A stretch of DNA of 64,000 nt from an uncultured Saprospiraceae bacterium (GCA_938007965.1 CALLMH010000052.1:1-64000), one strand, 5' to 3'. Positions 1 to 8,964 are shown, counted from the first letter of the stretch. Notes: generated from the sequence alone by a model not told the origin. A program made the numbers and translations.

Positions 1-424
1 GTGTTTGCTAAACAAGCCATCTCTTATCTCAAGACTTTACCTGACTTTTAACGCTATTGGGATCACATTTTGACTAAACTTGCAAAACTCGCTTACGCTC
101 AGACAGTTGCAAGTTTTTAACGCCAAAATGAAATCCAAATACCTAAGCCAGCTAAGGTCGATTTAATTTCTGCCACAAATTAATGCTCCTTGTAAGTGAT
201 ATAAATTTAATATTGTCCTTACTTCTGAATAACCCTATGTAATTAGCGGTCACCAAGTGTGAATAATTAATAGTAATTGGTCACTCAGAAATAAAGAAGA
301 CTTAGAAGTTTAGAAAAAAGTACTTACGATCAATATATATATGAAACTTACTTCGATATACCCAATAGATATTCTTGGTTCGACCGCCATTAAATTAATA
401 CATATTAAGGATTTTTTTAATCAA
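1..424. other. Gene-free spacer with decayed intergenic repeats
   Basis: No coding region is visible. The first ~120 bases resemble the R2 intergenic repeat at 49650 and 56278 (shared pieces GTTTGCT, CAAGCCAT, TTGACTAAA, TTTTTAACG). Bases ~80-118 hold an inverted repeat ACTTGC/GCAAGT. Bases ~157-235 contain a weak copy of the R3 element (CTAAGGTCGATTTAA) followed by CCTTACTTCTGAATAACCC, the tail shared by most repeats of this family. tsaD ends just to the right on the minus strand. Confidence 0.5.
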
Positions 425-1432
425 TCACTCCATTTTTAATCTTGCTTGAGGTACCATATTAAGATCAGAGAAATCTTTTTCTCGATAGCTGAATTCTGCG
501 GCGACGCCTATCATTCCAGCGTTATCAGTACAATATTGGAAGTCTGGAATATATGTATTCCACCCACATTCTTTACCTGCGATGGCGAGTTCTTTTCTTA
601 GGCCACTATTCGCAGATACACCACCTGCAATGGCGATTTCTCGAATACCTGTTTCTGAGGCGGCTTGCTTTAGTTTCTTGATCAGTATATATACGATCTG
701 ATGTTGAACGGACGCACAGATGTCATTAATGTTTTCGTCGATAAAGTTCGGATTGGTTTTCAATTGTTTTTTTAGAAAATAAAGGATAGAGGTTTTCAAT
801 CCACTGAAGCTGAAGTTGAGACCATTTACCTTTGGTTCAGCAAATTGGAAAATAGGGTTTCCATTTTGAGCTAACTTATCCATTTCTGGACCTGCAGGAT
901 ATTTTAGACCCATTATTTTACCACTTTTGTCGAATGCTTCACCTGCGGCATCATCTATGGTACTTCCCAATATTTGCATTTCTAAAGGAGCGGTCACTTT
1001 TACGATCTGAGTATGACCGCCACTTACCGTCAAACATAAGAATGGAAAGCTAGGTTTTGGATCTTCAGCAAAATGAGCCAATATATGGGCTTTCATATGA
1101 TTCACATCAATGAGGGGAATAGATAATGCCAGTGCCAATGACTTGGCAAAAGAAACCCCTACGATGAGACTACCTAATAAGCCCGGGCCTCTAGTGACAG
1201 CAATGGCTGTAAGTTGAGTCTTGTTGATTTGAGCTTTGTCAAGGGCCGCTTTGACTACGGGGATGATATTTATTTGATGTTTTCGCGAAGCCACTTCTGG
1301 GACTACTCCACCATATTGTTCGTGTATTGTCTGAGTTGCAGTCACATTACTAAGGACCTCCCCGTCACGTATTACGGCAGCGGAGGTATCATCACAGGAA
1401 GACTCAATAGCAAGTATCAAAGACATATTCAA
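425..1432 (-). CDS. tsaD: tRNA N6-adenosine threonylcarbamoyltransferase TsaD
   Basis: TsaD transfers the threonylcarbamoyl group from TC-AMP to A37 of ANN-decoding tRNAs, working with TsaB and TsaE in the cytoplasm. The 335-residue length is usual for the family. Visible marks are the N-terminal ASKA-fold start (ESSCDDTSAA), the metal-binding histidines in NHMKAHILAH (about residues 112 and 116), FSFSGLKTS, IAGGVSANSGLR and the C-terminal CTDNAGMIG. Translation may start at the first Met or two codons later; both are in frame. A TACATTTG box on the minus strand at 1449-1442 lies just upstream and could be the -7 element, giving a very short leader. TsaB and TsaE are not in the window. The assignment is secure. 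Confidence 0.97.
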   Translation of the reverse strand: MNMSLILAIESSCDDTSAAVIRDGEVLSNVTATQTIHEQYGGVVPEVASRKHQINIIPVVKAALDKAQINKTQLTAIAVTRGPGLLGSLIVGVSFAKSLALALSIPLIDVNHMKAHILAHFAEDPKPSFPFLCLTVSGGHTQIVKVTAPLEMQILGSTIDDAAGEAFDKSGKIMGLKYPAGPEMDKLAQNGNPIFQFAEPKVNGLNFSFSGLKTSILYFLKKQLKTNPNFIDENINDICASVQHQIVYILIKKLKQAASETGIREIAIAGGVSANSGLRKELAIAGKECGWNTYIPDFQYCTDNAGMIGVAAEFSYREKDFSDLNMVPQARLKME

Positions 1433-1658
1433 ATTTTTTTACAAATGTACACACCAAAAAATGAAAGAGGGGCATCTTATTCAAATTAGTAAGCACGACG
1501 AAATACACAGATGGATATTTTTGGAAAATTAATAGGATATAATCTGTAGATTTTGGGGTGCTAGATTCTAATTATGGCACAGGAAGTAAAATGAAGTAAA
1601 AGAATAATTCAAGTAAATTTTTTTTTCCTTCATCTTTTTATTTTCTTTGAAGTTGTTA

Positions 1659-1689
1659 TTGAAATAGATAACAATTAATAGTACATTTG
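1659..1689 (+). promoter_or_regulatory. Bacteroidota-type promoter before the 1726 gene
   Basis: TTG at 1659-1661 is followed 20 bases later by TACATTTG (1682-1689), fitting the Bacteroidota primary-sigma consensus TTG-N~19-TAnnTTTG. The start codon at 1726 would have a leader of about 30 bases. Assigned by pattern only. Confidence 0.55.
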
Positions 1690-1725
1690 AAGAGACTTAT
1701 TTTAAAGTAATACAAATCATAAAAC

Positions 1726-2310
1726 ATGAGAATTGTAATTAATATTTTTCTAATACTACTGATAGGATTGTTGGCATATATGCTATACAGTTCGATAAAA
1801 GAGCCTATTGCTTTTGGTGAGGAAAAACAAAGAAGAAAAGCTGCGGTAGTTCAAAGTCTAGAAAATATTAGAACGACACAAGAATTATACTTTAAAATGA
1901 CTGGAGAATATGCTCCTACATTTGATGTATTGATAAATGCTATGAAAAACGATAGTATACCATTCGAGAAGTTGACAGAAGACCCTGACGATCCTACAAA
2001 TACTGAGAAGTTTATCAGATCGGTCACTTACACAGCTGCTTCCGATTCCTTGAATTCGCTGGGTATAGACCTTGCGAATCTAAGTAAAGTACCATTTACA
2101 GAGAATAAGGACTTCAGTATAGAGGCGGATACTGTAGAATATCAGAGTACCAATGTATGGGTCACAGAAGTAGGGACTAAGTGGAAAGATTTCATGGGGG
2201 AGTATTCAGATCCTAAGTACGCAAAGTACGATTCGAAGTACGATCCAAATGTAACGATCAAGTTTGGTGATATGAACAAACCGAGTCTTGCAGGTAGCTG
2301 GAACAGATAA
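1726..2310 (+). CDS. Conserved single-pass membrane protein, function unknown
   Basis: A 194-residue protein with one N-terminal membrane segment (about residues 3-22) followed by a soluble domain that should face the periplasm. The region after the anchor (RRKAAVVQSLENIRTTQELY, then YAPTFDVL) has the look of a pseudopilin-like stalk helix in which a hydrophobic helix runs straight into an amphipathic one, but no prepilin peptidase site is evident. The stop codon overlaps the start of the next gene (A of TAATGA region near 2310), so it is translationally coupled to the DUF3822 gene and lies in an operon with rsmD. I do not recognise a function. Confidence 0.8.
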   Translation: MRIVINIFLILLIGLLAYMLYSSIKEPIAFGEEKQRRKAAVVQSLENIRTTQELYFKMTGEYAPTFDVLINAMKNDSIPFEKLTEDPDDPTNTEKFIRSVTYTAASDSLNSLGIDLANLSKVPFTENKDFSIEADTVEYQSTNVWVTEVGTKWKDFMGEYSDPKYAKYDSKYDPNVTIKFGDMNKPSLAGSWNR

Positions 2311-3098
2311 TGATAGATATATCTTTTAAAAATAGAACTGGTTTAAGACCAGAAATACTGTCTGCCGTTATTGGGGCGGACAGTTTTTTTTATGGGCTAT
2401 TTACAAATGAAGGTCTACTACTAGAGAGTAAATACTATGACGTTGAGTCTTTCGAAGATGAAGCGATGGCAGAAAGAATAAAATCTGATATTTACTCTAC
2501 AGCAGGTATTACAATCAAAGTAGCGTATTCTGGGAAACCATATCTTCATAATAATAAAGAGAATGCAGGAAACCTACTAAGATTCTTTCCCTCATTCGCC
2601 AATAAAGAATTAGATGCTGATATACTTACAGATCAGGATGTGATGGTGGACTATGGCATGACTAAGAATCATGCTAAATTTCTAGATAAGGTGGTAGGTA
2701 AGTCAGATGGTCAATTTCATCTATCCACCGTATTGGCGAATTACTATTATCCGTATACAGGAGGCAAACTTGTAGCTTTCGTGGATAATAATAAGGTGCA
2801 TATCATGTACGCGAAAGATCAGCAGTTCCTGTATTATAATCAGTTTGACTGTGTGCATAAAAATGATTATTTATATTTCATAACACTGGCTTATAAGGAG
2901 ATGGGATTAGACCCAGAATCATCAGTACTTGAGTTATCAGGGAAGATTGATGAAGATTCTCCGATATTTAAATTATTGCACGACTATATCCGCAATATCG
3001 AGTTTATGAAATCGTCAGTGTTAGAAGTCAAGAATTTGAAATTCAAATCGAAAGAACACTATTATCTAGACCTATTTGCAACATCTATATGCGTATAA
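2310..3098 (+). CDS. DUF3822 family protein
   Basis: A 262-residue soluble protein that I place in DUF3822, a Bacteroidota-specific family usually encoded directly upstream of rsmD. It resembles an actin/ASKHA-like fold with two similar halves (an N-terminal part containing the ILSAVIGADSFFYGL stretch and a middle part GGKLVAFVDNNKVHIMY), but no catalytic residues can be named. The start overlaps the preceding stop and the end overlaps the rsmD start by 10 bases, which shows a tight three-gene operon. The constant linkage with rsmD hints at a role in ribosome or rRNA maturation; that is inference from context only. Confidence 0.8.
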   Translation: MIDISFKNRTGLRPEILSAVIGADSFFYGLFTNEGLLLESKYYDVESFEDEAMAERIKSDIYSTAGITIKVAYSGKPYLHNNKENAGNLLRFFPSFANKELDADILTDQDVMVDYGMTKNHAKFLDKVVGKSDGQFHLSTVLANYYYPYTGGKLVAFVDNNKVHIMYAKDQQFLYYNQFDCVHKNDYLYFITLAYKEMGLDPESSVLELSGKIDEDSPIFKLLHDYIRNIEFMKSSVLEVKNLKFKSKEHYYLDLFATSICV

Positions 3099-3625
3099 TC
3101 GGAGGGAAGTTCAAGGGAAGAAGATTTAACCCGCCAGCGAAGAATTGGCCGACCAGACCTACTACAGATTTTTCTAAAGAAGGATTGTTTAATATTCTAC
3201 AGAATAGGATCTATTTCGAAGATACAAAGATGCTGGATCTCTTTGGGGGTACTGGAAATCACTGTTACGAATTTATATCTAGAGGCTGCGAAGATGTCAC
3301 TTATGTAGACAAGTTTGGTGGTTGTGTAGCCTTTGTGAAGAAGACGGCTAAGTTGCTCGATATCGAAGATAATATTACTATCGTAAAATCTGATGTTTTT
3401 AAATTTATCAGAGGTGTACAGTTAAAATACGACTATATATTTGCTGGGCCACCTTATCCACTGCCAATATTAGATGAGATTCCTGATGAGATATTCAAGT
3501 ATGAATTACTTGCAGAAGATGGACTTTTTGTAATGGAGCATAATCCAGATCACGATTTTAAAACACATCCGAGATATCAAGAAGAACGAAATTATGGAAC
3601 GACTATATTTTCATTTTTTAAATAA
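3089..3625 (+). CDS. rsmD: 16S rRNA (guanine966-N2)-methyltransferase RsmD
   Basis: RsmD methylates N2 of G966 in 16S rRNA during 30S assembly using S-adenosylmethionine. At 178 residues it is typical. It opens with RIIGGKFKGRR and RPTTDFSKEGLFNIL, the family N-terminus, then the SAM-binding motif I LDLFGGTGN and an acidic residue at VDKFGG. The catalytic motif IV, normally (D/N)PP(Y/F), reads AGPPYPLP here, so the usual acidic residue is glycine. The gene overlaps the DUF3822 reading frame by 10 bases and is convergent with mazG, only 7 bases away. The family assignment is firm; whether the motif IV change is general in this lineage cannot be told from here. Confidence 0.93.
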   Translation: MRIIGGKFKGRRFNPPAKNWPTRPTTDFSKEGLFNILQNRIYFEDTKMLDLFGGTGNHCYEFISRGCEDVTYVDKFGGCVAFVKKTAKLLDIEDNITIVKSDVFKFIRGVQLKYDYIFAGPPYPLPILDEIPDEIFKYELLAEDGLFVMEHNPDHDFKTHPRYQEERNYGTTIFSFFK

Positions 3626-3632
3626 CAAAAAA

Positions 3633-4397
3633 CTACTTCTTCTTAGCTTCGTTCCATAGTGTATCCATCTCTTCTAGTGACATTTCAGTTAGTGGCTTCT
3701 TTGCATTTGATTCTATGTATTCGAACCTATATTTGAATTTTCTATTGATCTTTTCCAATGCGGTCTCTGGATCTATACCTTTGAAGCGTGCATAGTTGAT
3801 CATCGAGAATAGTATATCACCAAACTCCTCTTCGATTTTTTCTTGGTCTCCGCCGTTAGCAACTTCTTTGAATTCTTGGATTTCTTCTTCCACTTTTTCC
3901 CATACTTGATCCGCGTTCTCCCATTCGAAGCCTACTTGAGCGGTTTTATCTTGCATCCTGTATGCTTTGACCATGGCTGGTAGTGATGATGGGACGCCAG
4001 ATAAGACCGACTTTTTACCTTCTTTCATTTTGAGTTGTTCCCAGTTTCTTTTTACTTCTTCTTCATCTTTTACATGTACATCGCCGTATATATGAGGATG
4101 TCTATTTATGAGTTTTTCGCAGATGGCATTGAGTGCATCAGCGATATCATACACACCTTTTTCTTCAGCTATTTTGGCATAGAATACCATATGGAGCATG
4201 ATGTCACCGGTTTCCTCTTTTACTTCTTCTAGATCATTATTTAAGATCGCATCAGCCAGTTCGTATGTCTCTTCGATGGTAAGATTACGGAGGCTCTCCA
4301 TCGTCTGCTTTTTGTCCCATGGGCATTGCTCTCTCAGTTCGTCCATGATGACCAGTAATCGTTCGAAAGCGGCCTTCTTTTGTTCCATTGTATTCAT
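3633..4397 (-). CDS. mazG: Nucleoside triphosphate pyrophosphohydrolase MazG
   Basis: MazG hydrolyses noncanonical and canonical NTPs to NMP and pyrophosphate, cleaning the nucleotide pool and tuning the stringent response. The 254-residue length fits the two-domain form. The first domain has CPWDKKQTMESLRNLTIEE, then EETYELADAI and EVKEETGDIMLHMVFYAKIA, giving the paired EExxE and ExxD metal sites. The second domain repeats the pattern (KVEEEIQEF, EEEFGDILFSMINYARF). The ORF begins MNTMEQ, so the start could be either Met. It stands alone and converges on rsmD. Confidence 0.95.
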   Translation of the reverse strand: MNTMEQKKAAFERLLVIMDELREQCPWDKKQTMESLRNLTIEETYELADAILNNDLEEVKEETGDIMLHMVFYAKIAEEKGVYDIADALNAICEKLINRHPHIYGDVHVKDEEEVKRNWEQLKMKEGKKSVLSGVPSSLPAMVKAYRMQDKTAQVGFEWENADQVWEKVEEEIQEFKEVANGGDQEKIEEEFGDILFSMINYARFKGIDPETALEKINRKFKYRFEYIESNAKKPLTEMSLEEMDTLWNEAKKK

Positions 4398-4495
4398 GGG
4401 GTGAAAGTATTGAAAAACAATTCAATTTTCATAAAATAGCTTTCTCTTCTTTGATTAGCTTAGCTTAATTATCTTGTGATAGAATTATACCTTAT

Positions 4496-4918
4496 ATGCT
4501 ATTTGCATTTCCGAATCTAAATCAGTGGAGTAGTCCGCTACTATTTCTAACGCTGCAAGGGGTCTTCTTTGCTATGCTATTATTTCTTAGATTCTATAAG
4601 GAGAGAAAAGTTTCAGATTTATTATTGGGGTTGCTATTGACCATTCTTTGTTATCACCGTACTACATACATCATCGGATTTATGGATTGGTATGATACTT
4701 TTCGGTATACTAAAATCAATTATTGGTTGGTTGCATTTGAGTTTTCAGTTGGGCCATTACTGTATCTATATGTAAAGTCAGTTACGACCTATGGATTCAA
4801 ATTTGTGAAGTCCCATATTTATCATTTTATTCCTCAGACCATTTACATTTTATACAAATTATGGTTGGTTGCTTACGATAGTATATTTTACCTTGATTTA
4901 AAGCGTCTCATATTATGA
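4496..4918 (+). pseudogene. Truncated membrane-anchored AraC-type regulator (5' remnant)
   Basis: The 140-residue frame encodes four or so membrane helices with the order and motifs of the N-terminal sensor of Bacteroidota AraC regulators: a first helix LLFLTLQGVFFAMLLFLRF, the charged loop KERKVSD, then FEFSVGPLLYLYVKSVT and the start of the next helix (HFIPQTIYILY). In the full family these helices are followed by a C-terminal AraC HTH of about 100 residues. Here the frame stops at a TGA lying inside an inverted repeat, and no HTH follows in any frame before the next gene at 5034. I therefore call it a remnant; a short functional membrane protein cannot be excluded. Confidence 0.6.
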
Positions 4919-4948
4919 TTTGAGACGACTCAGCTTATAGTAAGTCGT
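4904..4948. repeat. Two overlapping hairpins at the end of the AraC remnant
   Basis: CGTCTCA (4904-4910) pairs with TGAGACG (4921-4927) over a 10-base loop, and ACGACT (4925-4930) pairs with AGTCGT (4943-4948). The stop codon of the remnant lies in the first loop. No T-run follows, so a terminator role is uncertain; it may mark the deletion or insertion point that truncated the gene. Confidence 0.5.
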
Positions 4949-5033
4949 TATTCCCATTGGTTAGGCCGATGTTTGTATTATCAATTCGAAATCAAAAGAA
5001 TCTCGAAATTATTATTCAAAAAACATTAATATT

Positions 5034-5927
5034 ATGTCATACAACAAGTCTTACGTGAAACAACTTCTTACACTACTGATAGCTATCACAATCACTTCAT
5101 TGAATGCACAGATTGTTGGTGAGGGCAGAATGATAACAAAAACCATCGATTTAGAAAATATCTATAAGTTCGAATCAAACTTCTATGCAGATATAACCAT
5201 AGATATGGCGGAACAGTCCGGTATTACTATAACTGCAGAAGAGAATATTATAAATTTCATAGATGTAGAAATGAAGAGAGGTAGTCTTATTATTGGACAA
5301 AAGGAATGGATAGAACCTTCAAAAAGAATAAAAGTAGTCGTTGGTGCCCCTAAATTATGTGGAATACTTATGGGTACTCACGATGATCTCAAAGTGTTAA
5401 ATGTCAAGGGAGATATATTTAATGTAGATGCTGAAATTGGAAGTATAATATTGTCTGGACAGGTTGATGATCTAAGAATCACAGCTAAAAATGGAGAGAT
5501 AGATGCTTCTGAATTGTTATCGCGAGTTGCTTCAGTTGAGATATTTGGTGACGGAGAAGCTATGCTTAATGTGACTGAAAAGATAAACTGTAATCTCAGC
5601 GAAAATGCACGATTTGTAAATAAGAATAGAGATATAAAAACCGATGGTTGCCAACAGAAGGAGTCAATGGTAGCATCGACTGATACTAGGTATATAGATT
5701 TGAAAATTAAAAACAACAGCTGGACAAGGAATCACTTTGTTGTCGTAGGACCCAAGCCGGATGGTAGAAGTTTTAGTTATGGATTCCCTATGATGCCTGG
5801 AACAACTAAAAGTGAGCTGTGGACTGTTGGTACAAAAATATATAAAGAGAATAGCATCGGGCAGAGGAACTTACTAGTAACACTAACAGCTAATGATGAG
5901 GGAAAAACAGTTAATTTATTTGATTGA
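5034..5927 (+). CDS. Secreted DUF2807 (GIN domain) protein
   Basis: A 297-residue exported protein with a signal peptide ending near SLNAQ (about residue 26). The body matches the DUF2807/GIN (putative auto-transporter adhesin head) pattern: alternating beta strands with repeating I-x-I/V-x motifs, such as IYKFESNFYADITIDM, SIILSGQVDDLRITAKNGEI and EIFGDGEAMLNVTEKI, expected to form a right-handed beta helix. The last ~90 residues (from RYIDLKIKNNSW) look like a separate beta-rich domain. It is a single-gene unit between the AraC remnant and rpsO. The ligand and exact location (periplasm or cell surface) are unknown. Confidence 0.8.
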   Translation: MSYNKSYVKQLLTLLIAITITSLNAQIVGEGRMITKTIDLENIYKFESNFYADITIDMAEQSGITITAEENIINFIDVEMKRGSLIIGQKEWIEPSKRIKVVVGAPKLCGILMGTHDDLKVLNVKGDIFNVDAEIGSIILSGQVDDLRITAKNGEIDASELLSRVASVEIFGDGEAMLNVTEKINCNLSENARFVNKNRDIKTDGCQQKESMVASTDTRYIDLKIKNNSWTRNHFVVVGPKPDGRSFSYGFPMMPGTTKSELWTVGTKIYKENSIGQRNLLVTLTANDEGKTVNLFD

Positions 5928-5958
5928 TTTTTGTTTTACAAACTACATTAGGATAGAC

Positions 5959-5989
5959 TTGGCTTTTATAATAAAAAAGCGTACTTTTG
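5959..5989 (+). promoter_or_regulatory. Promoter of rpsO
   Basis: TTGG at 5959-5962 and TACTTTTG at 5982-5989 are separated by 19 bases, a close fit to the Bacteroidota TTG / TAnnTTTG promoter. Transcription would begin about 55 bases before the rpsO start codon, leaving a leader long enough for S15 autoregulation, though no specific structure was resolved. Confidence 0.7.
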
Positions 5990-6049
5990 CGCTCGCTAAC
6001 CACGGATCTCTTAATTGTTCCGTATATTGGTAACTATAAATAAATAAAA

Positions 6050-6325
6050 ATGGCAACTTACCGACCAAAAGAAAAAATTGAAGAAATATTCGCTCAATAC
6101 GGCGGAAATGCAAAAAACACTGGTTCTACAGAAGGACAGATCGCATTATTTACATTCAGAATTGCTGAATTATCTAATCACCTGAATACGAATCATAAAG
6201 ATCACTCGTCTAGAAGAACTCTACTACAATTAGTAGGTAAGAGAAAGAGACTTCTCGGATATCTTGCCAAAAAAGACATTACTAAGTATAGAGAACTGAT
6301 CGAAACATTGAATATCAGAAAGTAA
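6050..6325 (+). CDS. rpsO: 30S ribosomal protein S15
   Basis: S15 is a primary 16S rRNA-binding protein of the 30S platform. The 91 residues follow the family closely: [19 protein letters not shown], the [19 protein letters not shown] core with the conserved His-Lys-Asp-His and Ser-Arg-Arg, and [10 protein letters not shown] before the C-terminal helix. It is monocistronic, with its own promoter and a strong intrinsic terminator 25 bases downstream. pnp, a common neighbour elsewhere, is not next to it. Confidence 0.98.
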   Translation: MATYRPKEKIEEIFAQYGGNAKNTGSTEGQIALFTFRIAELSNHLNTNHKDHSSRRTLLQLVGKRKRLLGYLAKKDITKYRELIETLNIRK

Positions 6326-6346
6326 TATACATCAGTATAAAATATA

Positions 6347-6381
6347 AAAGCCCGTCGGATTCATTTCGATGGGCTTTTTTT
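6347..6381 (+). terminator. Intrinsic terminator of rpsO
   Basis: AAAGCCCGTCGG and TCGATGGGCTTT form a stem with one mismatch around a short loop, followed by a run of seven T. It begins about 22 bases after the rpsO stop codon. Confidence 0.9.
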
Positions 6382-6398
6382 ATGGGCTATAGTAAGTG

Positions 6399-6545
6399 GG
6401 ATTCCGAACTATAGAATATCCTTTTATACACTAAGCTATGACAACCCCTGTCGCTCAAACAATTGAGGCTTCTTAGGATATCCGTAAATAACGAATACCC
6501 CAATTCCATAACAGTTTTTCAAACTACTTCTGAAAAGATCACCCC
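6399..6545. repeat. Two intergenic R1-type repeats in tandem
   Basis: Two related units lie head to tail. The first (6399-~6445) has TCCGAACTATAGAATATCC, CTTTTAT and GCTATGACAAC; the second (~6476-6545) has ATCCGTAAATAACGAATA, CCATAACAGTTTTTC and ACTACTTCTGAAAAGATC. The second is very close to the copy at 49577. Relatives occur at 18568 and 36728. All lie between genes. Confidence 0.65.
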
Positions 6546-6938
6546 TTAGATTGTTATCTCAATCCTATTGCCTTCGGGGTCCAATATTACACTTTCATAG
6601 TATCCGTCACCTGTAGTTCTAGGATTTCCATGCACGGTATGTCCACTTTCTCGTATATGTGCTGTGAGTTTATCCACTTTTTCTTTCGATCCCACTGAGA
6701 TTGCGATATGGATGAATCCTAATTGTTCGGTATTTAGACGATTACTTGTTCCATTGGCTATTTCGGGCTTGTGCATGAGTTCTAGTCTCGCACCTGATTC
6801 AAAAGTAAGAAAGTACGAAGTAAACTTTTTAATTGGATTTAGGTATTTTGCGCCAGGCACCGCTTGAAAGAACTTCATGTAGAACTCTTTCGATTTTTCG
6901 ATGTCTTTTACCCAGATTGCTATATGTTCGATTTTCAT
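6546..6938 (-). CDS. VOC (glyoxalase/dioxygenase fold) family protein
   Basis: A 130-residue protein with the paired beta-alpha-beta-beta-beta modules of the vicinal oxygen chelate superfamily. Putative metal ligands stand in the usual places: His5 (KIEHIAIWV), Glu53 (RLELMH), His77 (GFIHIAI) and Glu127 near the C-terminus (GNRIEITI). The sequence GYYESVILDPEGNRIE is the typical last strand pair. This fits a lactoylglutathione-lyase-like or related small VOC enzyme, but the substrate cannot be read from sequence. It sits 34 bases downstream of dnaG on the same strand and may be co-transcribed with it. Confidence 0.85.
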   Translation of the reverse strand: MKIEHIAIWVKDIEKSKEFYMKFFQAVPGAKYLNPIKKFTSYFLTFESGARLELMHKPEIANGTSNRLNTEQLGFIHIAISVGSKEKVDKLTAHIRESGHTVHGNPRTTGDGYYESVILDPEGNRIEITI

Positions 6939-6972
6939 TTCTGAAAGATTTAGGAGTCAAGTGAAAAAAAAA

Positions 6973-8928
6973 TCATTTTAAAAATACTGAGCCTAACTCT
7001 TCTGCCATTTTTGTACGCTGCGATTGTACTATTTTGTACGCCTTTATATATCGTACCAATTCTGTTTCTGATCCAGGTGTTAGGCTAAGTTCTTTTATTT
7101 TTGCTTCCAGTTGTTTGATTCTTTTTCCCTGTTTCCTAAAGAGGAATCGTTTTATCGATTGGATGGCGTCTTTTTCTTGATTATTTTCGGGATCTTTTTG
7201 TGTTTGGAATTGAAGACCTTTTTCTTCCCAGCTTGCATATACATATGGATCTGCAAGAAAGTCTATCGCCATATTTCTAATTGTCTCATCTTCAGAAGTG
7301 ACGAAGGCATTGATATCGATCTTACCATTACTTTCGAACTGTTTGATAGCCATATTGAACATAGACTTGATGAGTTCGTTGTCAAAATGCTGGATTTCGT
7401 CTTTTACATTATCTATGATAAATGAACACACAAGTAGATCTGAGTCTTCGTTGAGTAGTTGATTCCCATGAGATATTAGTACACGAAGTACATCTTTTTC
7501 TTGATAGTCGTCGCCTGTTACTATTTGTTTTGCCTGTCCTATCTGAGTTCCACGAGGTTGTTTTGGTTGTGAGATGAATGCGGAGTCATCTATCGGCGGA
7601 GTATTCCTTTTTTGTTTAAATTTTTGCTGTTTTTGGTTAGCCCTTATTACTTTGTTTGTCTCTCCGACCAATATCTCCTCTGAGATACCCATCATCGTAC
7701 TACACTTTTGGATGTAGAGCTGTTTTTTGATATTGTCAGGGATCTTCGCTATAGATTGTACTATATCTTTTAGGACTTTACTCTTTCTGATCGGATCATC
7801 TCCAGCTTCTGATAAAAGTAGGGTAGTCTTAAAAAATAGAAAATCCTGTTCCTTTTCCTTGAGGTACTTTCGGAATTCCTCGATACCTACTTTCTTCAAA
7901 TACGAATCTGGATCTTCGCCGTCTGGTAGCATTACTAGACGCACATTCATATCCTGCTCTAGCACGAGATCTAGACCTCTCATGGCGGCTTTTACACCCG
8001 CCGTATCTCCGTCATATATGATTTTAATGTTTGGGGTGTATCTTTTGACCAGATTGATCTGTTCTACAGTAAGTGACGTTCCTGAGGAAGCTACAGCATT
8101 ATCTATACCGTATTGGTGAAGTGTGATGACATCCGTATAACCTTCCACCATGATACATTCGTCCACTTTTCGGATCGCTTGTTTGGCGAAATATAGTCCA
8201 TAGAGAACTTTTCTCTTATTGTAAATATCCGTTTCTGGACTATTAATATATTTTGGTGTTTTCTTGTCTTGTGATAATGTACGTCCGGCAAATGCGATTA
8301 CTTTTCCACTCAGATTATGAATGGTAAACATTACTCTACTTCTGAAGAAATCATTATCGTATTGTGAGGTAAGTCCAAGCTTCTTTAGGAACTCTACATT
8401 GTACTTTTTTGATATTGCAGTTTTGGTAAAATCATTTTTATCACTCGTAGTAAATCCGAGACCAAATTTCTTTATGATATTTTCATTATATCCACGATCT
8501 TTGAAGTAACTGAGACCGACAGATTTTCCCTCATTGGTGTTGAATAGCGAGTTTTGAAAGTATGATTGAGCAAAATCATTAATGATATAATAGGACGAGG
8601 TAAGCTCTTTGACAGCCTTCTCTTCTGCTGTATTTACGGTTTCCTCAATTTCGATGTTATATTTATTGGCGAGGTAGCGAAGCGCTTCTGGATATGACAT
8701 TGCATCATGATCCATCATGAATCTTACAGAATCACCAGCCTTTCCACAGCCAAAACATTTGTATATGTTCTTAGCGGGAGAAACGGTAAACGATGGTGTC
8801 TTTTCATCATGGAATGGACAGTTTCCAATCATGTTGACACCTCTACGCTTCAGATTTACGAAGTCTTCTATAACTTCTTCTACCTTTACGGTCGATATTA
8901 TTTGTTCTATGGTAGTTTGTTTTATCAT
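6973..8928 (-). CDS. dnaG: DNA primase DnaG
   Basis: DnaG makes the RNA primers for replication together with the DnaB helicase. The 651 residues show the three expected parts: an N-terminal CHC2 zinc-binding domain (Cys37, His40, Cys58, Cys61 in CPFHDEKTPSF and YKCFGCGKAG), the catalytic TOPRIM core (MVEGYTDVITL, then IIYDGDTAGVKAAMRG and LPDGEDPDSYL), and a C-terminal helicase-interacting region that is poorly conserved. On the minus strand TTG at 8964-8962 and TATATTTG at 8943-8936, 18 bases apart, form a likely promoter, so the leader would be very short. rpoD, a frequent partner elsewhere, is absent here. Confidence 0.97.
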   Translation of the reverse strand: MIKQTTIEQIISTVKVEEVIEDFVNLKRRGVNMIGNCPFHDEKTPSFTVSPAKNIYKCFGCGKAGDSVRFMMDHDAMSYPEALRYLANKYNIEIEETVNTAEEKAVKELTSSYYIINDFAQSYFQNSLFNTNEGKSVGLSYFKDRGYNENIIKKFGLGFTTSDKNDFTKTAISKKYNVEFLKKLGLTSQYDNDFFRSRVMFTIHNLSGKVIAFAGRTLSQDKKTPKYINSPETDIYNKRKVLYGLYFAKQAIRKVDECIMVEGYTDVITLHQYGIDNAVASSGTSLTVEQINLVKRYTPNIKIIYDGDTAGVKAAMRGLDLVLEQDMNVRLVMLPDGEDPDSYLKKVGIEEFRKYLKEKEQDFLFFKTTLLLSEAGDDPIRKSKVLKDIVQSIAKIPDNIKKQLYIQKCSTMMGISEEILVGETNKVIRANQKQQKFKQKRNTPPIDDSAFISQPKQPRGTQIGQAKQIVTGDDYQEKDVLRVLISHGNQLLNEDSDLLVCSFIIDNVKDEIQHFDNELIKSMFNMAIKQFESNGKIDINAFVTSEDETIRNMAIDFLADPYVYASWEEKGLQFQTQKDPENNQEKDAIQSIKRFLFRKQGKRIKQLEAKIKELSLTPGSETELVRYIKAYKIVQSQRTKMAEELGSVFLK

Positions 8929-8935
8929 AGGATCA

Positions 8936-8964
8936 CAAATATAGACTTATACAGTTAGAATCAA
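8936..8964 (-). promoter_or_regulatory. Promoter of dnaG
   Basis: Read on the minus strand: TTG, 18 bases, TATATTTG, matching the Bacteroidota TTG / TAnnTTTG consensus. The -7 box ends 8 bases before the start codon, so the transcript would be nearly leaderless. Confidence 0.55.
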
